A stretch of DNA of 64,000 nt from NCBI GenBank assembly GCA_017618275.1, contig JAFZUS010000101.1, positions 62,001 through 126,000 of the forward strand. The letters are read 5' to 3'. The notes beneath the pieces were generated by a model. The model was given only the letters and a program-made list of their open reading frames with translations. It was not told the origin of the DNA and ran no database searches. Of this stretch, positions 16,601 through 25,706 are shown one piece after another. Position 1 is the stretch's first letter; each line of letters starts with the position of its first letter. The translations under genes and the position numbers were made by a program. This DNA is from Prevotella sp. (GTDB lineage Bacteria > Bacteroidota > Bacteroidia > Bacteroidales > Bacteroidaceae).

Positions 16601-18522
16601 AGCAACTGCTCAACAAAATATATTCACCACTGCTGGCAGTCGTTTGGAACCTGCTGCTCGTCTATCTCGTCTATCAGATAGCCCGTCTGACGTACTATGC
16701 AGAGAATGTCAGTTATCTTCACTACACCTCCGATGTGTTCCGTGGTGGTTTGCTCTTCGACACCTCTGCCATTGTATATACCAATGCACTTTATATCCTG
16801 CTGATGTTCCTGCCTTGGCACAAGAAAGAACGCCAAGGCTACCAGTTGTTTTGCAAATGGCTATACCTTATTGTCAATAGCATAGCCCTTGCCGTCAACC
16901 TTGCAGACTCCGTCTATTTCCAATACACGATGCGCCGTACTACGACGACAGTGTTCAGCGAGTTTTCCCACGAAGGAAATCTGGGCAGCATCATCGGCAC
17001 GGAGTTTCTGAACCACTGGTATCTTGTCTTGCTGTTCATCATCATTGTTGCAGCCCTATGGATGCTCTACGCCATGCCTCGTCTCGACTATCGCAAGATT
17101 CTGCGATGGGGGCTGTACGACATCATCTGCCTGCTCTCACTCCTTCTGGCTGCCCCGCTCTGTGTAGCAGGCATACGTGGCGGCTTCACTACTGCCGTCC
17201 GTCCCATCACCATCTCGAATGCCAACCAGTATGCGCAACGGCCTACGGATGCGGCATTGGTGCTAAACACTCCCTTCTCACTCATCCGCACCATCGGGAA
17301 GAATGTCTTCAGCGTGCCTACTTATTTCAGCAGCGAGGAGGAATTGGAGGCGATCTATAGTCCTTTACACTCCAGGTATTCCGGAGAATCCGGATTACCC
17401 AAAAAGAATGTCGTCGTCCTGATCGTAGAGAGTTTCGGGAGGGAATATATCGGGGCATTGAATAAAGATCTCGAAGGCGGGAAGTACAAAGGATATACCC
17501 CTTGCGTCGATTCGCTCATCAACCACAGCACCACCTTCCGCTACAGTTTCTGCAATGGCAGGAAGAGCATCGACGGCATGCCCTCCATTCTTTCCAGCAT
17601 CCCAATGTTCGTGGAGCCTTTCTTCCTTACCCCTGCCTCGATGAACGACTACACAGGACTGGCTGGAATCCTTGCTACAGAAGGCTATGAGACTGCCTTC
17701 TTCCATGGTGCCCAGAATGGATCGATGGGCTTCCAAGCCTTCGCCCAAAAGACTGGTTTTCAGAAATACTACGGACGCACTGAATACGAGGCAGCACACG
17801 GCACCAACGATTTTGACGGCACCTGGGCCATCTGGGACGAACCCTTCATGCAATACTTTGCCGAAGAGATGTCAAAGATGAAACAGCCCTTTATGACGGC
17901 CCTCTTCACGGCATCCAGCCATCATCCCTTCGTTATCCCAGAACAGTATCAACAACAGTTCCCTGAAGGGAAGTTGGAGATTCACAAGTGCATCCGCTAT
18001 ACGGATATGGCCATTGGAAAGTTCTTTGAGACAGCCCAGAAGCAACCTTGGTTCTCCAACACCATCTTCGTGCTGACCAGTGACCACACGAATATGAGTG
18101 ATCATCCAGAATATCAGACAGACTTAGGCGGTTTCTGCTCACCTATTATTATATATGATCCCAGTCATCCCACTGGTGAGATACAGGATAAAGTTGCCCA
18201 GCAAATTGATATCCTCCCTACAGTCCTAGGGCTCCTAGGATATCCTAGGGAATATCTAGGTTTTGGCATCGACGTGCTCAATACTCCCAAGGAGGAAACA
18301 TGGGCTGTCAATTATCTGAATGGCATCTACCAATATGTAAAGTATGGCTATGTGCTCCAGTTCGACGGCACACAGACCAAAGCCATATACAGCCTCAGCG
18401 ATCGTCTGATGAAGAATAACCTAAAGGGAAAAACAGAAAAACAGCCCCAGATGGAAAAAGAACTCAAAGCCATCATCCAGCAATACATGGAACGGATGAC
18501 GCAAAACCGTCTGTTGCCATAG
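16597..18522 (+). CDS. LTA synthase family sulfatase-fold membrane enzyme (2)
   Basis: 641 aa, a paralogue of the preceding gene in tandem and overlapping it by 4 bp. Membrane segments occupy residues 1-210. The catalytic domain shows VVVLIVESFGREY, the nucleophile region CNGRKSIDGMPSILSSIP (Ser at the nucleophile position, where the previous enzyme has Thr), SSHHPF and FVLTSDHTNMS. The different nucleophile region suggests the two enzymes differ in substrate. A CCTAGG-rich repeat (18225-18260) has been absorbed into the conserved LPTVLGLLGYP region without breaking it. It is the last gene of the miaB operon and meets the acyltransferase gene head-on 3 bp later. Confidence 0.85.
   Translation: MKQLLNKIYSPLLAVVWNLLLVYLVYQIARLTYYAENVSYLHYTSDVFRGGLLFDTSAIVYTNALYILLMFLPWHKKERQGYQLFCKWLYLIVNSIALAVNLADSVYFQYTMRRTTTTVFSEFSHEGNLGSIIGTEFLNHWYLVLLFIIIVAALWMLYAMPRLDYRKILRWGLYDIICLLSLLLAAPLCVAGIRGGFTTAVRPITISNANQYAQRPTDAALVLNTPFSLIRTIGKNVFSVPTYFSSEEELEAIYSPLHSRYSGESGLPKKNVVVLIVESFGREYIGALNKDLEGGKYKGYTPCVDSLINHSTTFRYSFCNGRKSIDGMPSILSSIPMFVEPFFLTPASMNDYTGLAGILATEGYETAFFHGAQNGSMGFQAFAQKTGFQKYYGRTEYEAAHGTNDFDGTWAIWDEPFMQYFAEEMSKMKQPFMTALFTASSHHPFVIPEQYQQQFPEGKLEIHKCIRYTDMAIGKFFETAQKQPWFSNTIFVLTSDHTNMSDHPEYQTDLGGFCSPIIIYDPSHPTGEIQDKVAQQIDILPTVLGLLGYPREYLGFGIDVLNTPKEETWAVNYLNGIYQYVKYGYVLQFDGTQTKAIYSLSDRLMKNNLKGKTEKQPQMEKELKAIIQQYMERMTQNRLLP
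18225..18260. repeat. CCTAGG-rich repeat, copy 1
   Basis: CCTAGG at 18225, 18234 and 18244 and TCTAGG at 18255. The same order and spacing recur at 27917-27950 inside another gene, sharing CCTAGGGCTCCTAGGAT. Confidence 0.75.
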
Positions 18523-18525
18523 GTC

Positions 18526-19485
18526 TTATTTCACCAGTCCACAGAGACGGTTAATCTCAGTATCTTTGGGTATCACCTTCCCGTTGACCACTTCAAAACG
18601 TTCATCAAACTCCTTACGGGTGCGTGACCATCTGTCGTGGCTCCACAACCAGAACTCCGGAGCCTGACGTATATTCTTCTCCAACATCTCGAAATAGATG
18701 TCGGTAATCTCATAGTCTTTCATCTTCTGAGGCTCACGGGTGACCAACTTGAAATCGGCCTCGTAGTACCCACGCCTTACCCTACGGATATCAAGAAAGA
18801 AAACAGCATGATTCATCTTCTTGGCAATTCGTTCTGTACCAGTCAACACTGGCGTGTCATGATGCAGGAAATCCACCCAGTGATGGATATTCACCCAATG
18901 GGGTTTCTGGTCGGAAATATATCCAATAATCACTGGCTGTCCGATACGACGATAATCAACCATCTTACGCAGGGTATCCTGCATGGCAATACTCTCCGCC
19001 CCCATACGTTGACGACTACGAAGGAAGAGTCTGTCAAAAGCCTTATTCTCTATCGGATGATAGATCTGACCACAATGAACCTTCGGAGAAAGCCAAAGCG
19101 GTAGGGAAGACACCCATTCCCAATTACAGAGATGTCCCAGATAGAGAGCGCACGATTGTCCGTTATCTATTGACTCCTCTATCAACTCCGTACCCTTAAA
19201 TACCATACGCCTCTTGAGTTCTTCACGACTGATTGTCATCAACTTCACTGTTTCCACCAGATAGTCACAGAAGAAATGATAGAATCCTCGTTCAATCTTC
19301 CGTAGTTCTTCTTCCGATTTCTCAGGGAATGACTCAGTCAGATTCTCATAGACCACCTTCCTACGGTAACCCACCAATCCATAAAGCATCCAAAACATGA
19401 TGTCACTCAAAACATAATGCACTCTAAGTGGCAACAACGAAAAGACATACCACACGGCCAGAACGATGTAATAGAGAATCTTCAT
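18526..19485 (-). CDS. Lipid A biosynthesis acyltransferase (LpxL/HtrB family)
   Basis: 319 aa with an N-terminal membrane anchor (ILYYIVLAVWYVFSLLPL) and the acyltransferase HxxxxE motif in YLGHLCNWEW (about residues 115-124). The later block around IGYISDQKP and FFLDIRRVRRGYYE matches the family. These enzymes add secondary acyl chains to Kdo-lipid IVA on the cytoplasmic face of the inner membrane. It lies 7 bp after the licD-like gene, with which it is probably co-transcribed. Bacteroidales normally carry an LpxL-type enzyme, and this may be the housekeeping one. Confidence 0.88.
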   Translation of the reverse strand: MKILYYIVLAVWYVFSLLPLRVHYVLSDIMFWMLYGLVGYRRKVVYENLTESFPEKSEEELRKIERGFYHFFCDYLVETVKLMTISREELKRRMVFKGTELIEESIDNGQSCALYLGHLCNWEWVSSLPLWLSPKVHCGQIYHPIENKAFDRLFLRSRQRMGAESIAMQDTLRKMVDYRRIGQPVIIGYISDQKPHWVNIHHWVDFLHHDTPVLTGTERIAKKMNHAVFFLDIRRVRRGYYEADFKLVTREPQKMKDYEITDIYFEMLEKNIRQAPEFWLWSHDRWSRTRKEFDERFEVVNGKVIPKDTEINRLCGLVK

Positions 19486-19492
19486 AACTCAC

Positions 19493-20305
19493 TCAGCACT
19501 GATAGGTTTTATACGAATGCTCCAAATCAAGATAATGAAAATTATGTTGACGCTGATGATTTCCATCTGGAATCTTCATATAGTCACCATATTTATTAGA
19601 GAGGTAAGTGTCGTAATGCTCAACCCCCTTCACACAGACACCCTCAAACTCAAATGATGTGGGAGTGCCCAACACAGACTTATCCATCACGCCCTTCGAA
19701 CCGTCATCATAGTCAGCCACATATTTAGACTGATTATAGTCATATTTCGTCAGAATTCTGCGGATCTTAACCTGGGTTTCCTCCAAGGAATAGAGTTTTC
19801 GACATAGTAACGGTATCCAACAACTTGGTCCATACCCATGCTTGTAAGGGTCGCGGAACAGCAGATAGAGCACACGCTTATAATACTCATAACGTCCGAA
19901 ATGCCACTTTTGCTTCAACCATCCCTCTGGCACCCCGTCAATGGGGAAAACATCCAAATAGATACCACCCAGATACTTGAGATGCATGCGCTCTATCAGC
20001 GTCGTGCTACTATCCTGGATCTTAGCGAATGGCAACGGATAGACGGCATCATTCTCTGCACAAACCATCTCAAACGGTTCCGGCAGCCACTCACGGGCAT
20101 GTGCTATCAGACGATCATAATCAGGACGCGGCATGGCGATATCCAAATCATCATCCCAAGGGATAAAACCCTTGTGACGAATAGCGCCAATCATCGATCC
20201 TGCCCATAAATAATAATGTAGGCCATGCTCTCTGCAAGTGACATCAACAGCCTGCATAATCTTCAGGATTCGCAGTTGTAGCGGACGTATATCGTATAGT
20301 GCCAT
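19493..20305 (-). CDS. LicD family phosphotransferase
   Basis: 270 aa from ATG 20305. A longer reading from 20380 is rejected because the minus-strand -7 box (20321-20328) lies inside it. The family core is clear: LHYYLWAGSMIGAIRHKGFIPWDDDLDIAM (about residues 31-60), with the nucleotidyltransferase-fold DDxD metal motif. LicD proteins transfer phosphocholine, or in other cases phosphoethanolamine or phospho-sugar derivatives, from a CDP-linked donor onto LPS or capsule. No licA or licB choline genes are in the window. A LicC-like nucleotidyltransferase at 27404-28156 could supply the donor. Confidence 0.88.
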   Translation of the reverse strand: MALYDIRPLQLRILKIMQAVDVTCREHGLHYYLWAGSMIGAIRHKGFIPWDDDLDIAMPRPDYDRLIAHAREWLPEPFEMVCAENDAVYPLPFAKIQDSSTTLIERMHLKYLGGIYLDVFPIDGVPEGWLKQKWHFGRYEYYKRVLYLLFRDPYKHGYGPSCWIPLLCRKLYSLEETQVKIRRILTKYDYNQSKYVADYDDGSKGVMDKSVLGTPTSFEFEGVCVKGVEHYDTYLSNKYGDYMKIPDGNHQRQHNFHYLDLEHSYKTYQC

Positions 20306-20320
20306 CTTCTTTTTTTGCTG

Positions 20321-20328
20321 CAAAGATA
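20321..20328 (-). promoter_or_regulatory. -7 box of the licD-like/acyltransferase operon
   Basis: Minus-strand TATCTTTG, 16 bp before ATG 20305. Confidence 0.65.
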
Positions 20329-20349
20329 ACGAAAATAAAATTAAATATG

Positions 20350-20357
20350 TAACTTTG
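20350..20357 (+). promoter_or_regulatory. -7 box of the GT90 gene
   Basis: TAACTTTG, 22 bp before ATG 20379; divergent from the licD-like promoter. Confidence 0.65.
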
Positions 20358-20378
20358 CACCCAAAATATGCAGTAAAC

Positions 20379-21389
20379 ATGAATAAAAGAAAGATTTACT
20401 ACCTGCTGCACAACGGAAAGAACAGCAACCTGAAATATTTCATCAGGAACTATCTGAGAGAATACACTCCCAAAATCTTCTCACAGATGAATCTGGAAAG
20501 AGAACTCAGGAAACTGGACACCCGACCTGACAAGGATTACATCCTGCAGCGTGTTAACTACTATTGCAAACTCACTCCCCAGAGTTTCACGAACAGGGAA
20601 GAATGGGACAAAAAAGCCGTCTGTCTGAAAGACCAGCAGATGACCCGCCAGAAGGTATATTACTTCGATGCTATGGAATTTGCCCGCTATTTCGACCAGA
20701 GTCTGCGATGGATTCTTGATTCGGGTGATAAGCCATACGTAGCCCCGGAGCCTGCCATCGTGAAGAACCGTCCGCTAGTGGACAACAACGACTACTCTGT
20801 GATCCTGAAACTGGAAAAGGTGCGCCATTTCCTGTTTGTCGATGACAAAAAACCTTGGCGGGAGAAAAAGAATATGACAATCTTCCGTGGCGACCTCGGA
20901 CCACGTAAGGAGAATCGCGATGTATTTATGAATCTTTTCGCTGACGGACAGAGCAAGATGGTGGATGCCGCTTCCACAAATCGTAGTGAGGCACATCCGG
21001 AATGGCAGAAGGGCAAGATGACCATCGGTGAGCATCTGGACTATAAGTTCATTATGTCGCTCGAAGGCAATGATGTGGCCTCAAACCTCAAATGGGTGAT
21101 GTCGTCCAACTGTATTGCCGTCACCCCACGACACACTCAGGAGACATGGTTTATGGAAGGCACCCTCATCCCCAACTACCATTATATAGAGGTAAAGGAA
21201 GACTTCTCAGACTTAGAGGAACGCCTTCAATATTACATTGACCACCCTGAAGAGGCTGAGGCTATTATCCAACATGCCCATGAGTATATCGACCAGTTCC
21301 GAGACAAAGAGCGGGAAAAACTCATCTCGCTCCTGGTTCTGAAAAAATACTTTGAAATAACAAACGGACGGAGCAGCAAGAGCCACTAA
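20379..21389 (+). CDS. Glycosyltransferase family 90 (CAP10/LpsA-like)
   Basis: 336 aa from ATG 20379, chosen because the TAACTTTG box at 20350 lies inside any longer frame. It has the GT90 features: KNMTIFRGDLGPRKENRDVF, DAASTNRSEAHPEWQKGKMTIGEHLDYKFIMSLEGNDVASNLKWVMSSNCIAVTP in consecutive conserved blocks, and a C-terminal helical region. Related LpsA proteins add glucose or galactose to LPS core, and the fungal CAP10 adds xylose. It probably acts on the inner face of the membrane during LPS or O-antigen assembly. A terminator-like hairpin follows at 21433-21463. Confidence 0.82.
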   Translation: MNKRKIYYLLHNGKNSNLKYFIRNYLREYTPKIFSQMNLERELRKLDTRPDKDYILQRVNYYCKLTPQSFTNREEWDKKAVCLKDQQMTRQKVYYFDAMEFARYFDQSLRWILDSGDKPYVAPEPAIVKNRPLVDNNDYSVILKLEKVRHFLFVDDKKPWREKKNMTIFRGDLGPRKENRDVFMNLFADGQSKMVDAASTNRSEAHPEWQKGKMTIGEHLDYKFIMSLEGNDVASNLKWVMSSNCIAVTPRHTQETWFMEGTLIPNYHYIEVKEDFSDLEERLQYYIDHPEEAEAIIQHAHEYIDQFRDKEREKLISLLVLKKYFEITNGRSSKSH

Positions 21390-21432
21390 GTTTACTTAGA
21401 TGGCCGAGTCGTGACGGACGAAGACGAAGTCA

Positions 21433-21463
21433 ACGGCCGCTACAAGAAGTAGCAGCCGTTTTT
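21433..21463 (+). terminator. Rho-independent terminator of the GT90 gene
   Basis: ACGGCCGCTAC (21433-21443), a 5-nt loop, and GTAGCAGCCGT (21449-21459) form an 11-bp stem with one mismatch, followed by TTTTT. It ends just before the convergent GT25 stop codon. Confidence 0.75.
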
Positions 21464-21464
21464 C

Positions 21465-22181
21465 TTATCTCAGCCAATAAAGCAATCGTTTGTAGTTCTT
21501 CTTGAACCACCAACGTATCTCTATCATACGGTCTTTCTTCGACGAGAGCGAAGAACGGAAAGCACCCGTAAAAGACCCCTGTGTAGCCAAGGCGGGCTGA
21601 CACCACAGATACTCAATGACACCCCGTTTCAACAAGTCGTAGTGGTAAGTGTCGGCATCAGTCGTAGGACATTTGTTCGCTTTCAAGTCAGCCAAGATAG
21701 CCTCAGCACAAGTACGACTCATATAGTAGGCTCCCGCCATACGGTCCTTCTTACCCGGATACAGCAGTTGTCCTTTCTTACGCTGACTACGAGGTACGAA
21801 CTGTAGGGAACTGTCCTCATACGAGATCATGGCTGGACGCCCTGCGTAACGACTGTGCAGTTCCTGAATACTCTGGCTGAAATAGCGGGTGAAGTCTGCG
21901 TGCAGTACAATATCATCCTCCAGCACCAGTGCCCCCTCCAGATGATCAGTCACGATACGCTCTAAGGCAAGAAAATGCTTCGTTGCACAACTGTAGCGAG
22001 GCAACGGATGATCTGCCATCTTTTCGCCTTGCGTGAAATACTGACAGAGCAGTTCACGGCTGAGATCATCCAAGTCAGCCTCACGAATAAACTCATAGTC
22101 CATCCCTATGTTGCGGAGCATCCGATCCACATGTTCTCCCCGTTCCTTCAGTTTGGCTGCATGAATCACTAACGTTTTCAT
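21465..22181 (-). CDS. Glycosyltransferase family 25 (LPS biosynthesis)
   Basis: 238 aa. The start MKTLVIHAAKLKERGEHVDR is the typical opening strand of GT25. The conserved ALVLEDDIVLH motif holds the metal-binding acidic residues, and later blocks are GAYYMSR and DTYHYDLL. GT25 enzymes such as LOS beta-galactosyltransferases extend LPS/LOS outer core. It has its own -7 box at 22200-22207, divergent from the next gene. The sugar transferred cannot be told. Confidence 0.85.
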   Translation of the reverse strand: MKTLVIHAAKLKERGEHVDRMLRNIGMDYEFIREADLDDLSRELLCQYFTQGEKMADHPLPRYSCATKHFLALERIVTDHLEGALVLEDDIVLHADFTRYFSQSIQELHSRYAGRPAMISYEDSSLQFVPRSQRKKGQLLYPGKKDRMAGAYYMSRTCAEAILADLKANKCPTTDADTYHYDLLKRGVIEYLWCQPALATQGSFTGAFRSSLSSKKDRMIEIRWWFKKNYKRLLYWLR

Positions 22182-22199
22182 CTTCGCTTATTTTTGCTG

Positions 22200-22207
22200 C
22201 AAAAATA
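22200..22207 (-). promoter_or_regulatory. -7 box of the GT25 gene
   Basis: Minus-strand TATTTTTG, 19 bp before ATG 22181. Confidence 0.55.
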
Positions 22208-22230
22208 TAAAATAATTATGAATTATTTAC

Positions 22231-22238
22231 TATCTTTG
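22231..22238 (+). promoter_or_regulatory. -7 box of the GT11-like gene
   Basis: TATCTTTG, 22 bp before ATG 22260. A nine-codon reading frame (ATG 22250) overlaps the gene start in another frame. Confidence 0.6.
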
Positions 22239-22259
22239 CAACCAAAAATATGATTTCTT

Positions 22260-23075
22260 ATGATATTTGCCCGTGATAAGAGTCAGATGTGCAATAATCT
22301 GTTGCAGTATGCCCACGTCTATGCCTGGGGAAGGGAACATGGTCGTAAGGTGATCTCCATGCGTTTCAGTTATAAATATCAGTATTTCCATATCTGCCAT
22401 ACCAATCTCACCAGTTTCCCACTCTACCTGTTGGCCAAATACTCAGCAGCACTGCATCTGTTACCGACAGCCAGTTTCAAACATGTGGAAAATGATTGTG
22501 AGGCACTGGAACGTAAGATGCTTCGTCACCGTAACATTGTGGTCAGTGGCTGGTATGTCAGATTCTACGACCTGTTTTTGAAGTATCGCCATGAGATTTG
22601 TGATCTTTTCAGGATTGACGAACGTTTCACGACACCCGTCAAACAGAAAATGGGAGATCACGGAGACTGCGTCCGATTAGGCGTACATATCCGTCGTGGC
22701 GACTATGCACAGTGGAATGATGGCATTTACTGCTATGATGACGAGACCTATGCGCGCTATATCAACAGATTTGCAGACATGCACAAGGACAAAGAGATAG
22801 ATGTCTATCTGTCAACGAATGACTCATCTGTGACAGAGGAGCGCTATCAACAACTCTGTCCCAACACACACATCCATGCCTTTCAGGGCAATGCGCCCGA
22901 GGATCTGTTTATGCTTTCCGAATGCGACTATCTGATTGGCCCACCCAGCACCTTCTCGCTGGTGGCTGCCATGTACCGGGATATTCCACTCTATCGGATG
23001 GACAGTGCTGATGAAAACGGGATGACGACTGAGAGTTTCCGTCTGTTTGACTATTGGTTCCGGAGAATTATCTGA
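22260..23075 (+). CDS. GT11-like (alpha-1,2-fucosyltransferase fold) glycosyltransferase
   Basis: 271 aa. The core motif VRLGVHIRRGDYAQW (about residues 141-154) is the GDP-fucose-binding H-x-R-R-G-D-Y of GT11 alpha-1,2-fucosyltransferases. The later DVYLSTND and LIGPPSTFSLVAAMY blocks also fit (family: S-N-S-T-F-S-x-W-A). The N-terminal GGLGNQ-F-QYA is replaced by SQMCNNLLQYAHVYA, so it is a divergent branch and the donor may not be GDP-fucose. It probably decorates O-antigen or core glycan. Its last 8 bp overlap the end of the convergent phosphoethanolamine transferase gene. Confidence 0.72.
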   Translation: MIFARDKSQMCNNLLQYAHVYAWGREHGRKVISMRFSYKYQYFHICHTNLTSFPLYLLAKYSAALHLLPTASFKHVENDCEALERKMLRHRNIVVSGWYVRFYDLFLKYRHEICDLFRIDERFTTPVKQKMGDHGDCVRLGVHIRRGDYAQWNDGIYCYDDETYARYINRFADMHKDKEIDVYLSTNDSSVTEERYQQLCPNTHIHAFQGNAPEDLFMLSECDYLIGPPSTFSLVAAMYRDIPLYRMDSADENGMTTESFRLFDYWFRRII

Positions 23076-24612
23076 CAACTTGATACCCAGCAACACTGAG
23101 CAACAAATCTGGTAAGTCTTCCGTGTTGAACGGACGCTGGGACATCTGTTGCAGTTGTGACATGACTGCAGGATGAGTAGAACGGTAACTCTCCGTCGTG
23201 TAGATTACAAAGGGGATCTTCAGGGCTGCCTCGACTGAAGCCTGCTTGCTGGTATTGGCATGGGAGCAATAGTCTGGCGAGGATTCATAGAAGTCCAAGC
23301 CATGATCGGGGAAATAGACCGCAATGGCGTTTTTCCCCTTAAGCGTTTCGAAGATACCGGCAACGATATGGTCGTTGTACAACGTTGCATTGTCGTAGGT
23401 GGCAAAGTCTTCCCGCTGTGACTCTTGACAGGAGGCATAGTGTTTTTCCTTGAAACGGGCAAAGTTGGCTGGATACCGTTGTTGGAAGTTGACGTGCTGT
23501 CCCATCAGATGAACAAACACGGCTTGTCGTCTTTCCTGACCAACTGACTGCATATAATTCTTTAGACACTTCAACACAATGCCATCGGGTCTGGAATCTT
23601 GTTCACCCTCTCCTGTCACCGACGTGAAATGTACGGTATCGCAGAGATTGGCAAAGGAGGTCGTTACGTTGTCATACCAGCCTGTCTTGGCCTGATTAGA
23701 GAACCAGGCCGTATGATAGCCGGAGGCATGCAATGCCTCAGGCAGTGTCAGGTATCTGAACCAGTCTTCATCGGGCGAGTCATGTCGGAAAGTAGTCATA
23801 AAGTGTTTGAAAGCCTCTGATGTATGGGTGTCAGCAGCCGTGACCTTTTGGAAAGTTATCAATTGCCCACTGTCCCTCAGTAATGACAATCTGGGATTTG
23901 TTGGCTTGTCATATCCATAGAGTGAACTATGACTCCTACTGAAACTTTCTCCGATGACGATCATGATAATGTCGGGATGTGAGTCGCGGATTTCCTTCAT
24001 CTCAGGATGATGCAGATAGTCTGACAAATCCTTCTGTTCCGTGCGGAGAAGTCCTTCGATACGTCCCGGCAGCGTATAGAACGAGAAACCCAGACAACAA
24101 CATCCCACCAGCACACAAAGTCCGAGCCCCTTCAACAATCTCCCTGTAGGCTTTCTGTACTGACGTGAGGTCAGCCAGATAAACAATCCGAAGACAAGGA
24201 GAACCGTCAGACAATACAACACCAGTAATGAGGGGGTGATATAAGTCTGGAAAAATTCATGGGTCTCTTCTTTGTTTGTACCCGCTATCAAGGCGATTAT
24301 CACTTTGTCCATCGGATTGCCGAAACAATACCAGCAGAAGACAAGCGTGGAAAAATAAAAGGAGATGACAAGTCCGAAGAACCATTTTATGACTCGTCCA
24401 AGGTGTGCAAGGTCAGCAAGGCGCAGCAACAGATACATGCCCAAAGCCATCATATAGTTGGCACCGAGTATCAGGAAACTTTTGACGCAGTCCCCGTCAT
24501 GAATAGCATAATAAAGCACATCGACAATCGCAGTCAACAGTGTTGCCGATAAGACGAAGGCCACATCCTGTCCTTTTATCCTCTCCACAAAGTTAAGCAC
24601 ATTCTTCCCCAT
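23068..24612 (-). CDS. Phosphoethanolamine transferase (EptA/sulfatase family)
   Basis: 514 aa. Five membrane segments (to about residue 180) precede a periplasmic sulfatase-fold domain with IIMIVIGESFSRSHSSLYGYDKPT, the Ept-type nucleophile and metal motif with Ser near the expected nucleophile. Further along are HLMGQHVNF and AVYFPDHGLDFYE. Family members move phosphoethanolamine from phosphatidylethanolamine to lipid A, core sugars or other glycans, often giving resistance to cationic peptides. It is the last gene of a six-gene operon starting at 29184, and its start overlaps the preceding gene by 37 bp. Confidence 0.87.
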   Translation of the reverse strand: MGKNVLNFVERIKGQDVAFVLSATLLTAIVDVLYYAIHDGDCVKSFLILGANYMMALGMYLLLRLADLAHLGRVIKWFFGLVISFYFSTLVFCWYCFGNPMDKVIIALIAGTNKEETHEFFQTYITPSLLVLYCLTVLLVFGLFIWLTSRQYRKPTGRLLKGLGLCVLVGCCCLGFSFYTLPGRIEGLLRTEQKDLSDYLHHPEMKEIRDSHPDIIMIVIGESFSRSHSSLYGYDKPTNPRLSLLRDSGQLITFQKVTAADTHTSEAFKHFMTTFRHDSPDEDWFRYLTLPEALHASGYHTAWFSNQAKTGWYDNVTTSFANLCDTVHFTSVTGEGEQDSRPDGIVLKCLKNYMQSVGQERRQAVFVHLMGQHVNFQQRYPANFARFKEKHYASCQESQREDFATYDNATLYNDHIVAGIFETLKGKNAIAVYFPDHGLDFYESSPDYCSHANTSKQASVEAALKIPFVIYTTESYRSTHPAVMSQLQQMSQRPFNTEDLPDLLLSVAGYQVVR

Positions 24613-25706
24613 GCTACTGAATAGAGGTAAACATTGATGTAGAGTGTATTGTTCAAGAAATGATGAACATCTATAGGAACGAAGAGATCGACAGGGATAA
24701 TGCCGAAGAAGACAATCATGGCCCAGAATAGGATCTTGTCAAACAGCGTATGGTGCTCCAGAAGGACATACCAGAGCATATAACCGGCAAGGGCTATCAG
24801 GTAGGTATGCGTCTCCGAGGAATCACCGAACAATATGATCCATCCCATCAACACACCCAGTACCGTTGCACGGAACCGGAAGTCATTCCACTTCTTATAC
24901 CGACAGAAGAATGTTACAACCACAAGACCTATCGTCAGCAATTGCACAATCCTATAATGAGAAAGGATCAAACGTAACGGCCAGGCATAAAGCAACGATG
25001 TATAATAGGTGTCGCTCTGATGTTGAGTCAGCATATTCCACCAGTTCTCATAACACGGTATCAAACCTCCCAGACCTGTCTTCAAGGCCGGCAACAAAGC
25101 CAGAACCACTCCAATAGCCAATGCATACAACAGATGCCGCCACGGTTTCTGATAGGCGAACAGCAGCAACAGTTCCACTATCCCATACACCTTGGTCATG
25201 GTGGATATCATAATCAGGCATACGGCCCAAAAGCCGTGTCCCCGCTCCAACAACGAGTAGGCAAAGAGGAAACAGTAGGCCACCACGATATTAAACTGAA
25301 ATGGGAAGATGCTCTGTTCAAGGATCAGGAGCAACGAGAGAAAAATCTTCAGTTTATAGTCGTCAAAAGGTTTTGGCAGAGTAAATACGGATAGAGCAAA
25401 GAGTGAATAGTTTCCCAAATTCCACACAAAGGGTCCCAACCACTTGGGTAGGATTGCTATTGGCAGGAATAGAATGGAAAAGACCGGGGTATAGAGGAAA
25501 TAGCGCCCATGAGCATCCACGAAGTCCTGCGTATAGGGGTTGATGCCATTCCTGAAATCCAACGTAGAGTCAGCATATACCAGATAATTGGCATATCTCA
25601 GGCGAAACGTCTCCAAGGCTGTTGCGACGATAGCAACCACGAGCCCCAATATAAATGCCGAGGTTTTAGGATGCTGGCGTATGCTGCTGGGAATTGTCAG
25701 TTTCAT
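24576..25706 (-). CDS. GT87/DUF2029 integral-membrane glycosyltransferase
   Basis: 376 aa from ATG 25706; longer in-frame readings to 25820 run deeper into the preceding gene and are less likely. About ten hydrophobic segments. The first periplasmic loop holds the acidic residue of a GT-C fold (YADSTLDFRNGINPYTQ, with Asp next to the expected catalytic position), followed by YLYTPVFSILFLP-type sequence as in GT87 (DUF2029) mannosyltransferases. Such enzymes use polyprenyl-phosphate sugars on the outer membrane face. The upstream gene encodes a polyprenyl-phosphate glycosyltransferase that could make this donor. Confidence 0.75.
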   Translation of the reverse strand: MKLTIPSSIRQHPKTSAFILGLVVAIVATALETFRLRYANYLVYADSTLDFRNGINPYTQDFVDAHGRYFLYTPVFSILFLPIAILPKWLGPFVWNLGNYSLFALSVFTLPKPFDDYKLKIFLSLLLILEQSIFPFQFNIVVAYCFLFAYSLLERGHGFWAVCLIMISTMTKVYGIVELLLLFAYQKPWRHLLYALAIGVVLALLPALKTGLGGLIPCYENWWNMLTQHQSDTYYTSLLYAWPLRLILSHYRIVQLLTIGLVVVTFFCRYKKWNDFRFRATVLGVLMGWIILFGDSSETHTYLIALAGYMLWYVLLEHHTLFDKILFWAMIVFFGIIPVDLFVPIDVHHFLNNTLYINVYLYSVAWGRMCLTLWRG

